A stretch of 33,602 nucleotides of DNA, from assembly GCA_018700895.1 (NCBI GenBank), contig JABIUV010000019.1, forward strand, positions 1-33,602. The letters are read 5' to 3'. The notes beneath the pieces were generated by a model. The model did not search any database and was not told the origin of the DNA. It saw only the letters and a program-made list of their open reading frames with translations. The stretch is from Bacteroidota bacterium. Its GTDB lineage: Bacteria; Bacteroidota; Bacteroidia; NS11-12g; UBA9320. The translations under genes were made by a program, and so were the position numbers. This document shows, in pieces, positions 17,088 to 25,184 of the stretch; position 1 is the first letter of the stretch, and each line of letters opens with the position of its first letter.

Positions 17088-18272
17088 ATGAATTTCAGCG
17101 ACAGAATTAACAGAGTTGAGGAGTCCCTAACGATCGGGATGGCCAAAAAAGCAAGAGAGTTTAAAGACTTAGGAAAGGATGTAATTAGTCTGAGTCTTGG
17201 TGAGCCAGATTTCGACACGCCAAATCACATCAAAGAAGCGGCTATCCAAGCGATAAACGATGGTAAGACCAAGTACACTCCAGTAGGTGGAATACCTGAG
17301 TTGAAAAAAGCTATATGTGATAAGCTAGCTAGAGACTACAAAATAAAATACGCTGCCAATGAGGTAATGGTAAGTAATGGTGCTAAACAGTGTATTATGA
17401 ATCTGATGCAATGTCTTATACAGGAAGGTGACGAAGTCCTCATTCCTCTTCCCTACTGGGTGAGTTACTCTGCTATGGCTGAATATAGTGGTGGGAAGTG
17501 TGTATACATCCCATCCAAATTTGAAGAAGGATTTGCCTTAGATTTAGACGTATTAGAGCAAAGCATCACTCCTCGCACTAAGGTAATCCTATTTAGTAGC
17601 CCAAACAACCCAGCGGGTTCTATGCTAAGCAAAGAACAATTATCCAAAATGGCTGGCATCGTTGCTAAGCACCCTCAAATAACGGTAATCAGCGATGAGA
17701 TTTATGAGCATCTGGTTTTTGAGGAAAAACACGAAAGTATATCTCAATTTGAAGAAATAAGAGACCAAGTAGTCATAGTAAATGGTGTATCCAAAGGATT
17801 TGCTATGACGGGATGGCGGATAGGATGGATGGCAGGACCTGCAGCTATTATCAAAAAATGTGATGTCTTACAAGGTCAATTTACCAGTGGAGCAAATAGT
17901 ATCGCACAGTGGGCATCCGCCGCAGCACTAAATAGCGACCTAAAACCTACCTATGAAATGGTAGAGGTGTATAAGCAACGAAGAGAAATGATGCGTGAAC
18001 TTTTGGGTGAGATAGAAGGAATGGAACTAGACCAACCCAAAGGGGCCTATTACTTATTCCCCCGTGTATCGCATTTCTTTGGCAAAACGCTAAATGGTGT
18101 ACTTATAAAAGATAGTCTGGACTTGAGTATGTATATACTAGAGCAAGGACTCGTAAGTACCGTGCCAGGTGTTGCTTTCGGTATGAACGATCATATCCGT
18201 ATAAGCTATGCCAATAGTGAAGCTGAACTCCGCGAGGCGGCAAAAAGAATGAAGGAAGTTTTGAGCCTATGA
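17088..18272 (+). CDS. aspC: Class I pyridoxal-phosphate aminotransferase, aspartate aminotransferase-like
   Basis: A 394-residue PLP enzyme of the aspartate aminotransferase subgroup found in many bacteria (thermophile-type AspC). Visible marks are the N-terminal ISLSLGEPDFDTPNHIKEAA, GKTKYTPVGGIPELKKAI, the cofactor-contacting NNPAGS and SDEIYEHL, the PLP lysine Lys236 in NGVSKGFAMTGWRIGW, and the C-terminal arginine in HIRISYANS. Length is normal. It should transfer the amino group between aspartate and 2-oxoglutarate; some relatives act on other amino acids or prephenate, which cannot be excluded. Its stop overlaps the start of the next gene by four bases (ATGA), so the two are translationally coupled. 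Confidence 0.92.
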   Translation: MNFSDRINRVEESLTIGMAKKAREFKDLGKDVISLSLGEPDFDTPNHIKEAAIQAINDGKTKYTPVGGIPELKKAICDKLARDYKIKYAANEVMVSNGAKQCIMNLMQCLIQEGDEVLIPLPYWVSYSAMAEYSGGKCVYIPSKFEEGFALDLDVLEQSITPRTKVILFSSPNNPAGSMLSKEQLSKMAGIVAKHPQITVISDEIYEHLVFEEKHESISQFEEIRDQVVIVNGVSKGFAMTGWRIGWMAGPAAIIKKCDVLQGQFTSGANSIAQWASAAALNSDLKPTYEMVEVYKQRREMMRELLGEIEGMELDQPKGAYYLFPRVSHFFGKTLNGVLIKDSLDLSMYILEQGLVSTVPGVAFGMNDHIRISYANSEAELREAAKRMKEVLSL

Positions 18273-19258
18273 ACATAGGCCAGCTCTTTCAGCAGTTTGA
18301 AAATACCAAGATATTGGTACTTGGAGATATAATGGTAGATGCTTACTTCTCTGGAAGTGTCACTCGTATTAGTCCTGAAGCACCGGTACCCATTGTAAAC
18401 TTGCGTAATAAAGAGCAACGACTCGGTGGTGCCGCTAATGTGGCTCTCAACTTAAAATCGCTTGGAGCGGAACCTATTATTTGCAGTGTAAAAGGCAATG
18501 ATGCCGACGGTAACATTCTAAAAGAACTATGTAGCAAAGAGGGCCTCCTGACCCACGCCTTAATCAATGATTATAGCCGACGCACCACGGTAAAAACACG
18601 CATAATCGGCAACAATCATCAGCTGCTTCGTGTAGACGAAGAGGATACTGAACCTATAGAAGAATCGGTAGAAGACTTGGTATATGAGGCTGTGAAGAGT
18701 CTTATTACGGAGATAGACGTACTTATCTTTCAGGACTATAACAAAGGACTGCTTACTCCATCGCTTATTGCACGTGTGATTACGCTTTGCAAAAAAGGGA
18801 ACGTACCTATGGTGGTGGACCCTAAGTTTCATAATTTTTATGAGTACCAGGGAGTTACTCTATTTAAGCCCAATAAGAAAGAGATTACTGAGGCCGAAAA
18901 TATCATCGACAAACTAGGTTTAGACGATATAAAAAAGGTAGCTCAAGTAGTACGCAAAAAATTAAATGCGGAACGTATAATGACCACATTGTCCGAAGAT
19001 GGTGTACTTATAGATACTGCTCATGAAACGGTACATCTTCCTGCTCATCCACGAAAGATTGTGGACGTAAGCGGTGCTGGAGACTCTGTACTATCCGTTG
19101 CAGCACTGTGTGTAGCTGCTGGCGTAAGTAATGAAATCACCGCTGCACTATCTAACTTAGCAGGTGGCATTGTGTGTGAACAAATCGGGGTAGTTCCTAT
19201 AGACCGCGATCTCTTATTCAGTGAAGCAATGGAGCTTACAGTGAGTGAGAGTTACTAA
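18269..19258 (+). CDS. rfaE1: PfkB-family sugar kinase, D-glycero-beta-D-manno-heptose 7-phosphate kinase type
   Basis: A 329-residue kinase matching the kinase half of HldE/RfaE. Marks are ILVLGDIMVDAYFSGSVTRI, the RfaE-like substrate region PEAPVPIVNL and RLGGAANVALNLKSLGAE, LIFQDYNKGLLT, and the catalytic base Asp272 in VDVSGAGDSV. The nucleotidyltransferase half of HldE is absent, so this is the single-domain form, whose known job is making the 1,7-bisphosphate on the way to ADP-heptose for lipopolysaccharide or other glycans. No other heptose genes are in the window. Start overlaps the aminotransferase stop by four bases. A related carbohydrate kinase activity is the main alternative. 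Confidence 0.88.
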   Translation: MNIGQLFQQFENTKILVLGDIMVDAYFSGSVTRISPEAPVPIVNLRNKEQRLGGAANVALNLKSLGAEPIICSVKGNDADGNILKELCSKEGLLTHALINDYSRRTTVKTRIIGNNHQLLRVDEEDTEPIEESVEDLVYEAVKSLITEIDVLIFQDYNKGLLTPSLIARVITLCKKGNVPMVVDPKFHNFYEYQGVTLFKPNKKEITEAENIIDKLGLDDIKKVAQVVRKKLNAERIMTTLSEDGVLIDTAHETVHLPAHPRKIVDVSGAGDSVLSVAALCVAAGVSNEITAALSNLAGGIVCEQIGVVPIDRDLLFSEAMELTVSESY

Positions 19259-19291
19259 TTGTCTCACATAGAAATCTTAATAAGCTATAAA

Positions 19292-19310
19292 ATCTCAGAA
19301 AACCTGAGAT
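19292..19310. terminator. Small hairpin between convergent genes, possible weak bidirectional terminator
   Basis: ATCTCAG and CTGAGAT form a 7-base perfect stem around AAAAC, between the converging kinase and trmD genes. There is no following T-run on either strand, so a terminator role is uncertain. Confidence 0.35.
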
Positions 19311-19326
19311 ATAGATTCAGGTGAGG

Positions 19327-20004
19327 TTATTCCAATAAATCTGGTCTTCGTTCTTGTGTTATTTTGAGGGCTTGCTCTTCTCGCCATTCAGCAATCTTAG
19401 CAAAGTGACCGTTCTTTAGCACATCGGGCACTTGTAAGCCACGATACTCAGCTGGACGCGTATATACGGGCGGTGCTAACAGACCATCCTGAAAAGAATC
19501 AGTAAGAGCACTCTCCTCGTCAGAAATTACGCCGGGTATCAATCTGCAAATACTATCAGCTACCACTACCGCCGCTAGCTCTCCCCCACTCAGTACATAA
19601 TCTCCTATACTAATTTCTTTGGTGATTATCTCATCACGTATGCGTTGGTCTATTCCTTTATAATGACCACAGAGTATGATTATATTCTTCTTTAGCGAAA
19701 GTTGGTTGGCTTCACTCTGATTATAAACTACGCCATCGGGACACATATAGATTATCTCATCATACGTTCGTTCGTTTTGTAGTTTTTCTATACAATCAAA
19801 TACAGGCTCGCAGCGAATAACCATTCCGGCTCCTCCACCGTACACGGTATCATCCACCTGCTTGTACTTACCCAAGCCATAATCCTTGAGATCGTGTAGT
19901 ACAATCTCTACAATGCCTTTATCCTTAGCACGTTGTACAATACTGTGGTTCAATGGACTTTCCATTAGCCGCGGCTGTACCGATATGATATCTATTCTAT
20001 GCAT
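19327..20004 (-). CDS. trmD: tRNA (guanine-N1)-methyltransferase TrmD
   Basis: A 225-residue SPOUT methyltransferase that methylates G37 next to the anticodon of certain tRNAs and guards against frameshifting. Marks are the start [30 protein letters not shown], the trefoil-knot S-adenosylmethionine site [28 protein letters not shown], and [10 protein letters not shown]. The frame opens upstream at 20040, but the ATG at 20004 gives the family N-terminus and overlaps the rimM stop by one base (TAATG), so translation is coupled. It is last in the rpsP-rimM-trmD operon. Confidence 0.97.
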   Translation of the reverse strand: MHRIDIISVQPRLMESPLNHSIVQRAKDKGIVEIVLHDLKDYGLGKYKQVDDTVYGGGAGMVIRCEPVFDCIEKLQNERTYDEIIYMCPDGVVYNQSEANQLSLKKNIIILCGHYKGIDQRIRDEIITKEISIGDYVLSGGELAAVVVADSICRLIPGVISDEESALTDSFQDGLLAPPVYTRPAEYRGLQVPDVLKNGHFAKIAEWREEQALKITQERRPDLLE

Positions 20005-20504
20005 TATAAGTCGAGTAATCCCTCGGGGAGTTGTAGCCAAATTTCCTTATTTTCCTCTGATATGTAGTCGATAAAGTCTTCTACCAAGGGAATATATTTT
20101 TCCTCGCCATTATACTCTACCGTGAGCATCAGCTGTTGCGGCATTTCTTGTACATCGAGCACCTTACCTATGGTTCCTAGTTTTTTATCTATAAGTTCAA
20201 AACCTATGAAGGTAAGCTCTGACTCTAGGGGCAATACTTCTTGATCGGTAAATAGTTCACTACCACTAATCTCTTGAGCATATTCATAAGTATCTACAAA
20301 CCGAAACTTAATCACTGGCTCATCTGGTTTGCCTTTCAGATTATCTACTCTGAAAGGGATATACTGACCGTCAAGCTCTATAAAAACAAAATCGTCTCGC
20401 TTTAGCGAGACGATTTTGCGTTCCAACCTAAGTTGGACTTCACCTTTATAGCTATGTGGACGACTGATGTATCCTATAGATATCAGACTATCCTTATTTA
20501 TCAT
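20004..20504 (-). CDS. rimM: 16S rRNA processing protein RimM
   Basis: A 166-residue factor for maturation of the 30S head, acting near ribosomal protein S19. The N-terminal beta-barrel domain starts [18 protein letters not shown], the typical RimM opening. The C-terminal PRC-barrel-like part contains [18 protein letters not shown] and [12 protein letters not shown]. Length is normal. It begins 15 bases after the rpsP stop and its own stop overlaps the trmD start. Confidence 0.96.
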   Translation of the reverse strand: MINKDSLISIGYISRPHSYKGEVQLRLERKIVSLKRDDFVFIELDGQYIPFRVDNLKGKPDEPVIKFRFVDTYEYAQEISGSELFTDQEVLPLESELTFIGFELIDKKLGTIGKVLDVQEMPQQLMLTVEYNGEEKYIPLVEDFIDYISEENKEIWLQLPEGLLDL

Positions 20505-20519
20505 AGCGTAGTGTATATA

Positions 20520-21176
20520 TTATTCTGCTGGGATTTCAGTAGCTTCCTCTGCTGAAGCCTCAGGTGCTTCAGTTGCCTCTGCTGCTGGAGCTTCCACTGC
20601 TGCTTCATCAGTAGCTTCAGGTGCATCACCTTCTGCCGCTGCTTCCACTGCTGCTTCATCAGTAGCTTCAGGTGCATCACCTTCTGCCGCTGCATCCGCT
20701 GCATCTTCTGCCACACCTTCAGGTGCATTTTTCTCAGCAATTGCTTTTTCACGAGCGATACGAATTTCTTCTTCACGTTTATGAGCTGCTGCCGCTTGTT
20801 CCGCTGCCGACTGAGTTAGTCCTTCTGCTTTTGAGGCTATCTTGTCTGCCTTTTCTTGCATCCACGCATCAAATTTAGCTGCTGCTTGCTCTTCCGTTAA
20901 TGCACCCTTAGTTACACCCTTGTTCAGGTGATGCTTGTACAAAGCACCTTTGTAAGAAAGTATTGCTCTACAGGTGTCAGTAGGTACTGCACCATTACCT
21001 AACCAACGAACCGCATCGTCTAGGTTAAGATCAATTGTTGCTGGATTTGTGTTCGGATTATACGAACCAATTCTCTCAATAAATCGACCATCCCTAGGAG
21101 CTCTTGCATCCGCCGCCACAATGTAGTAGAAAGGTTTTCCTTTTCTTCCTTGTCTACGAAGTCTTAATTTTACCAT
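20520..21176 (-). CDS. rpsP: Ribosomal protein S16 with long acidic C-terminal tail
   Basis: A 218-residue S16. Residues 1 to about 85 are the ribosomal domain: [34 protein letters not shown], and the segment through [12 protein letters not shown]. After that come a charged helical linker (about 90-150) and an Ala/Glu/Asp/Pro-rich tail (about 150-218) that contains a 17-residue unit repeated perfectly twice. S16 is usually near 80-90 residues, so the tail more than doubles it. Extended S16 proteins occur in Bacteroidota, but the exact DNA-level duplication looks recent. The frame opens further upstream at 21269, but the ATG at 21176 gives the correct S16 start. First gene of the rpsP-rimM-trmD operon. 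Confidence 0.97.
   Translation of the reverse strand: MVKLRLRRQGRKGKPFYYIVAADARAPRDGRFIERIGSYNPNTNPATIDLNLDDAVRWLGNGAVPTDTCRAILSYKGALYKHHLNKGVTKGALTEEQAAAKFDAWMQEKADKIASKAEGLTQSAAEQAAAAHKREEEIRIAREKAIAEKNAPEGVAEDAADAAAEGDAPEATDEAAVEAAAEGDAPEATDEAAVEAPAAEATEAPEASAEEATEIPAE
20590..20691 (-). repeat. Perfect 51-base tandem duplication inside rpsP
   Basis: Bases 20590-20640 and 20641-20691 are identical by eye. The unit encodes 17 residues of the acidic tail (containing [14 protein letters not shown]), so copy-number change keeps the frame. Confidence 0.92.
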
Positions 21177-21194
21177 TTTGTTATTATTTTTAAT

Positions 21195-21221
21195 CCCGAA
21201 GGTTCTCCTTGTTCCTTCAGG
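21195..21221 (-). promoter_or_regulatory. Hairpin in the rpsP leader RNA, possible autoregulatory site
   Basis: On the minus strand CCTGAAGG pairs with CCTTCGGG (one T-G wobble) around an 11-base loop containing AAGGAG. It lies immediately after the predicted transcription start and about 18 bases before the rpsP ATG. Confidence 0.5.
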
Positions 21222-21225
21222 GCTG

Positions 21226-21256
21226 CAAAAGTGGCCTTTTATTTTTACTTTACAAA
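21226..21256 (-). promoter_or_regulatory. rpsP operon promoter, Bacteroidota -33/-7 type
   Basis: On the minus strand TTTG (21256-21253), 19 bases, then CACTTTTG (21233-21226). This matches the TTTG-N19/20-TAnnTTTG layout with one mismatch. It would give a leader of about 43 bases that starts with the hairpin. Confidence 0.65.
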
Positions 21257-21326
21257 CACTTTTTAACACTTAGCCATAATAGCCCAGAATGTATGAATCA
21301 ACGATCACTCACAAGCGGATTTTGGC

Positions 21327-21992
21327 TTACCTGCAGCCCAAGATAATATCTGTTTTCACTATACCAACACTGTGTTTGAGTTGCATCAGCTTAGTTTCAT
21401 CATAGTCATCTAGGTATGTGTCTATAAGTAGTTTTATCCATGACAATTCTGCCTTTAGTTTCCAGTGTTCACCATCCTTTTTGTGCAAAACCAAAAATAA
21501 TCTGTTTGCTTGGTGAAATCTTGCTTGCTTACTTTGGTTGACATACAGCCATTTAGCTAGGTCTGTGGGGTCCGATATTGCGACATCCACAGGTTTATCA
21601 TATCCCGCCGGATAAACACTCGTTTTAAGGTCAAAAGGAATGCCGTCTATGTAAAAGTCTTTTTCGCGGTCTTTTGAGTATTGCACCTTACGTACTCGTT
21701 TGTGCTCATTGAAGATCTGTTCTACCGCTATAGAACTTTGAAAGTTGTACCATCTGTTGAGGGCGTAATTCCGAATAGCCTTATAATGACTATGTGAGTG
21801 AAATACCGTCGCTATTTTGGTAAGCACATCATCAAAATTTGGGATAGTATAGATAAAGTTAGTCTGCGAATCCCAAATATTGGCCTGCCTCCTTCCCCAC
21901 TTATAGTCCACCGACCAGCGTTTCTTCAATTGTGTTTCTACGTGTAATAAATCCACTCTTTGCAAAGAAAAGTGTTGCTCATAGATATACAA
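21327..21992 (-). CDS. Uncharacterised protein with a PD-(D/E)XK nuclease-like core
   Basis: A 221-residue protein of unknown family. Its central part, AVEQIFNEHKRVRKVQ then KDFYIDGIPFDLKTSVYP, fits the PD-(D/E)XK nuclease fold: helix glutamate Glu91, a first acidic residue (Asp112 or Asp116), and D-x-K at Asp121-Lys123 on the next strand. A hydrophobic strand (RLFLVLHKK) follows as expected. It has no signal peptide. The start appears to be TTG at 21992: a TGA stop is immediately upstream and there is no other methionine until about residue 203, so an atypical start or a lost N-terminus must be considered. It has no methyltransferase or toxin-like neighbour, so it is not an obvious restriction enzyme. 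Confidence 0.75.
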   Translation of the reverse strand: MYIYEQHFSLQRVDLLHVETQLKKRWSVDYKWGRRQANIWDSQTNFIYTIPNFDDVLTKIATVFHSHSHYKAIRNYALNRWYNFQSSIAVEQIFNEHKRVRKVQYSKDREKDFYIDGIPFDLKTSVYPAGYDKPVDVAISDPTDLAKWLYVNQSKQARFHQANRLFLVLHKKDGEHWKLKAELSWIKLLIDTYLDDYDETKLMQLKHSVGIVKTDIILGCR

Positions 21993-22056
21993 TCATATTC
22001 ACTCGTATTTCTTAATCTAGATTAATTTCAGAATTAAAATAAGCGTGCATATTTGT

Positions 22057-22473
22057 ATGATGAATGATAAAGTAAAAAACAATAAGATCCTTAATATCCT
22101 TTTATGGATTGCTCAAGCGTTAATGGCAGCCATGTTTATTATGGCTGGAGCATCCAAAACTTTTCAGCCTATCAAAGCTCTTGCGGAATCTATGCCTTGG
22201 GTAAATGATGTCTCGAGTATGATGATACGATTTATTGGAGTAAGTGAACTGCTTGGAGGTATCGGGATTATACTCCCTTCTCTTTTGAGAATCAAACCTA
22301 AACTTGCAGTGTATGCAGCATTAGGCTTAGTAGCAGTAATGATAATGGCTGCTGGCTTCCATACGATGCGTGGCGAATATCCTGCTATCGGGGCTAACGT
22401 AATATTCTCAGCGATACTTGGGTTTATAGCTTGGGGCCGCAGTGCCAAAGTACCTGTTGCCGCTAAGGCATAG
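22057..22473 (+). CDS. DoxX-like small membrane protein
   Basis: About 138 residues with four hydrophobic segments: ILLWIAQALMAAMFIMAGAS, an amphipathic ESMPWVNDVSSMMIRFIGVS leading into LLGGIGIILPSLL, YAALGLVAVMIMAAG, and VIFSAILGFIAWG. The pattern AGxxK in the first helix and GxxELLGGIGL-like second helix is typical of DoxX/DoxX_2 proteins. Function in this group is not well defined; links to redox stress or quinones are reported for some members. The frame opens at 22045; two ATGs at 22057 and 22060 are better starts, and a CATATTTG -7-like motif sits just before them. A strong terminator follows. Confidence 0.85.
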   Translation: MMNDKVKNNKILNILLWIAQALMAAMFIMAGASKTFQPIKALAESMPWVNDVSSMMIRFIGVSELLGGIGIILPSLLRIKPKLAVYAALGLVAVMIMAAGFHTMRGEYPAIGANVIFSAILGFIAWGRSAKVPVAAKA

Positions 22474-22498
22474 TCTACTTCTTTAAGAATATAAAATT

Positions 22499-22533
22499 AG
22501 GCTTTGCTCAAACATTTGGGTAAAGCCTTTTTT
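22499..22533 (+). terminator. Intrinsic terminator after the DoxX gene
   Basis: AGGCTTT pairs with AAAGCCT and the stem continues inward through GCTCAA/TTGGGT with wobble pairs to a four-base loop. A run of six T follows (22528-22533). It separates the DoxX gene from the lyase gene. Confidence 0.85.
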
Positions 22534-22589
22534 ATGGATGTGAACACTGTAAACTCCATTCATCTGGTTAACCAATTCTGCAATTTCAT

Positions 22590-22597
22590 TACTTTTG
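22590..22597 (+). promoter_or_regulatory. Putative -7 element of the PL6 lyase gene
   Basis: TACTTTTG is an exact TAnnTTTG match, 4 bases before the ATG at 22602, so the transcript would start at about the first codon. The -33 region is unclear. Confidence 0.45.
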
Positions 22598-22601
22598 TGA
22601 T

Positions 22602-25184
22602 ATGAGTAAGTTCATGGTATCCCCAACATTCCTATTTACCTATGTTGCTCTTCTAATCGGTGCTTATACCCAAGCACAAACAACCTATAACATCACCACG
22701 CCAAAACAACTAGAAGACCAGACGTACGCTCCTGGCGATGTAATAATATTGGCGGATGGCACATATAACACCGATGAACTCATTGATTTTGTGGGAGATG
22801 GCACAGCGGCCAACCCTATTACTTTCAGACCTGAAACTCCAGGTGGTGTGAAATTCACCGGAGGACTACGGATGAATATAGGTGGTGACTATGTGGTAGT
22901 AGACGGTTTTCACTGGCAAGGCGGATATGGGGCAAGTAATTTTATTCAATTTCGCAATGGTACCGACTACGCCAATCACAGTAGCATACAAAACTGTGTG
23001 ATAGACGGACTAGCCATAGAACCAGATGATGTAGCAGACGATTTAGCCGAAGGATCTAAAACAAAGCACCGTTGGATAGTGCTGTATGGCACCTATAACA
23101 ACGTAATCAACTGTACGTTTATGAATAAAAATAGTGCAGGGGCACTCATCCTTACAGAGTATCAATACAATGCTGAGGCAGATAGATGTGCCAACGTAGG
23201 CCATACGATAAGCAACAATTATTTTTATAAGTATGCCAAAGTAGACCCAACCTTAAGTAACTCCGGCGATAGTGAGACCATACGTATAGGTACAAGCGAA
23301 TACCAAAACGTGAACAGCAACGTAGTAGTAAGCAACAACTATTTTGTGGAGGCTGATGGTGAAAATGAAATCATAACCAATAAGAGCAAAGGGAATACGT
23401 ATGAAAATAACACCTTCAGACGATGCCGAGGCTCCTTGGTACTTCGTCACGGCTCAGACGCTACGGTAAGTAGCAATTATTTTATAGGAGAAAATATAGA
23501 TGGAACTGGCGGAATACGCATCACTGATAGTGACCACACCATTACCAACAACTATATACAAGATTGCATCACGGTATTGAGCCAAGCCAAATGGAACAAC
23601 GGAATAACCTTCCTAGGTGGTGGCGATAATGCAGCTGTACCGTGTACTTCTACTAGTGTTTCCAATGGTTACCAAAAATCACAAAATATCAATGTATCTA
23701 ATAACACCTTTGTAAATACCAATGCACCCTTGTTTTACAACACCGACAAAGGTTCTACCGACCCAACGGGAACAGTAGCTAATAATCTCATCTATTTTGC
23801 AACGGGAAATGCCAATACCTCGGATGTGATAAGCGGCGATGATGCCTCAGCATACGCCAATTTGGGCACAGCTCTTACTTACAGTGGCAATGTGTTCACT
23901 GGCACATCACTGGGTGCTACCAATGAAGGTTTTTCACTTGAATCTGGAATTACGGCAACCGCAGAAGGTGAGATTTACACTTTTTCGGGTAGCGGAGCAG
24001 CAGGTAAAGGTGCTAATATGGAAAGCTACACTCCTATAGCCGACAGTATGGTAGGTTACGGCATCGGAGCTTGTTTTGTAAACTACCTTGGCACAGGAAT
24101 AACCGATGGAAATTGTACCATAAAAATTGGCGACAGACTTACGGTGAGCACTTTACCCATCCTAACCTCCGATGCGAGTGATAATGAAGTAACGGTGAAT
24201 GCCAATGTGAGTTGGACGGCAGTGAGTAATGACAAGTGGATAACCATAGACCAAGCATCGGGAACTGGTGATGCTACACTTTCACTATCTGTAACGGCAA
24301 ATACAACTACCACTAGCCGCACAGGTACGGTCACCTTCACCCAAGATGCAGGTGGCGATGATATCGTACGGGTATTATCTGTTTCGCAAGATGGTTTAGA
24401 GCTAACCGACCTTTATGGTTTGATAAATAATGGAACAGGACTACCAGAAGATAAGGTGAAGGTATACTCATTCTCCAAAGAAGAGGTAAATGGGTTGAGT
24501 AAGTTTAACTATGCTAAAAACACACTCGATAAAAGTGCAAGCAGTGTATGGGCTGCCGATGATGGTTCTGTTTTGGATGGTGACTATAAAGGTGATGGCG
24601 AATACATTATTTTCGATTTAAGCACCTTACACACTATTAAACTCATACAATTTAGCACTACGAACAAATCAGACCCATTTGGCTACCAAATTTGGGTCTC
24701 GACCACGGGGACGGAGGATGCAGACTTTACTCAAGTATTACCCACATCAGAAGACCTTTTACTCACAGAAGCAAACACTACCGATTTTAATCAATACTTA
24801 ATAGACGCTACCGAAGCGAGGTATGTAAAACTAATCGGCTTCGGCAGGTTTAATAGCGATGGAGATACACGTACTAGTGCGTGGAGTGCCGTGTCGGAGA
24901 TTGAATTTTATGGTCCGAAGAGTAGTAGTAGTACATATGATCAAGAATTTACCGGCCAACTAGCCATTTACCCTAATCCAGCAAACGATAGATTACATAT
25001 TAAAAACACTACCACGGTAAAATCTGTAGCCATTTACAGCTTAACTGGAAAAAAATTACTACAACAAGATGTAAATGGAGCAACCACCGAAATTGATGTA
25101 TCGGACTTGCCCGATGGAGCATACACCGTGCTCATAAAAGGAGAGCAGTTTACCGAAACACGCTTTGTGGTTATTTCAAGCTAG
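22602..25184 (+). CDS. PL6 polysaccharide lyase (alginate lyase / chondroitinase B type), secreted by T9SS
   Basis: An 860-residue multidomain enzyme. A signal peptide ends near residue 26. Residues about 28-480 form the right-handed beta-helix of family PL6 (PGDVIILADGTYNTDELIDF, many N-N-x-F/Y turns). The catalytic pair is visible as Lys261 in ITNKSKGNTYENNTF and Arg282 in GSLVLRHG, the PL6 signature. Then come a BACON domain (about 512-597), an F5/8 type C-like domain (about 625-770, suited to binding carbohydrate), and a T9SS sorting domain (about 785-860, IYPNPANDRLHI). It should cleave a uronate polymer, most likely alginate, outside the cell. Its TAG stop overlaps the stop of the convergent outer membrane gene. 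Confidence 0.92.
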   Translation: MSKFMVSPTFLFTYVALLIGAYTQAQTTYNITTPKQLEDQTYAPGDVIILADGTYNTDELIDFVGDGTAANPITFRPETPGGVKFTGGLRMNIGGDYVVVDGFHWQGGYGASNFIQFRNGTDYANHSSIQNCVIDGLAIEPDDVADDLAEGSKTKHRWIVLYGTYNNVINCTFMNKNSAGALILTEYQYNAEADRCANVGHTISNNYFYKYAKVDPTLSNSGDSETIRIGTSEYQNVNSNVVVSNNYFVEADGENEIITNKSKGNTYENNTFRRCRGSLVLRHGSDATVSSNYFIGENIDGTGGIRITDSDHTITNNYIQDCITVLSQAKWNNGITFLGGGDNAAVPCTSTSVSNGYQKSQNINVSNNTFVNTNAPLFYNTDKGSTDPTGTVANNLIYFATGNANTSDVISGDDASAYANLGTALTYSGNVFTGTSLGATNEGFSLESGITATAEGEIYTFSGSGAAGKGANMESYTPIADSMVGYGIGACFVNYLGTGITDGNCTIKIGDRLTVSTLPILTSDASDNEVTVNANVSWTAVSNDKWITIDQASGTGDATLSLSVTANTTTTSRTGTVTFTQDAGGDDIVRVLSVSQDGLELTDLYGLINNGTGLPEDKVKVYSFSKEEVNGLSKFNYAKNTLDKSASSVWAADDGSVLDGDYKGDGEYIIFDLSTLHTIKLIQFSTTNKSDPFGYQIWVSTTGTEDADFTQVLPTSEDLLLTEANTTDFNQYLIDATEARYVKLIGFGRFNSDGDTRTSAWSAVSEIEFYGPKSSSSTYDQEFTGQLAIYPNPANDRLHIKNTTTVKSVAIYSLTGKKLLQQDVNGATTEIDVSDLPDGAYTVLIKGEQFTETRFVVISS

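Noticed and set aside
18269-19258. Kinase considered as ribokinase or fructokinase
   Set aside because: The N-terminal region (SPEAPVPIV and RLGGAANVALNL) fits the RfaE/HldE kinase group better.
20590-20691. Two direct repeats considered as a minimal CRISPR
   Set aside because: The units are adjacent with no spacers and encode part of S16.
20501-20776. A 91-codon repetitive Lys/Gln-rich frame within rpsP
   Set aside because: It is a shifted reading of the tandemly repeated S16 tail.
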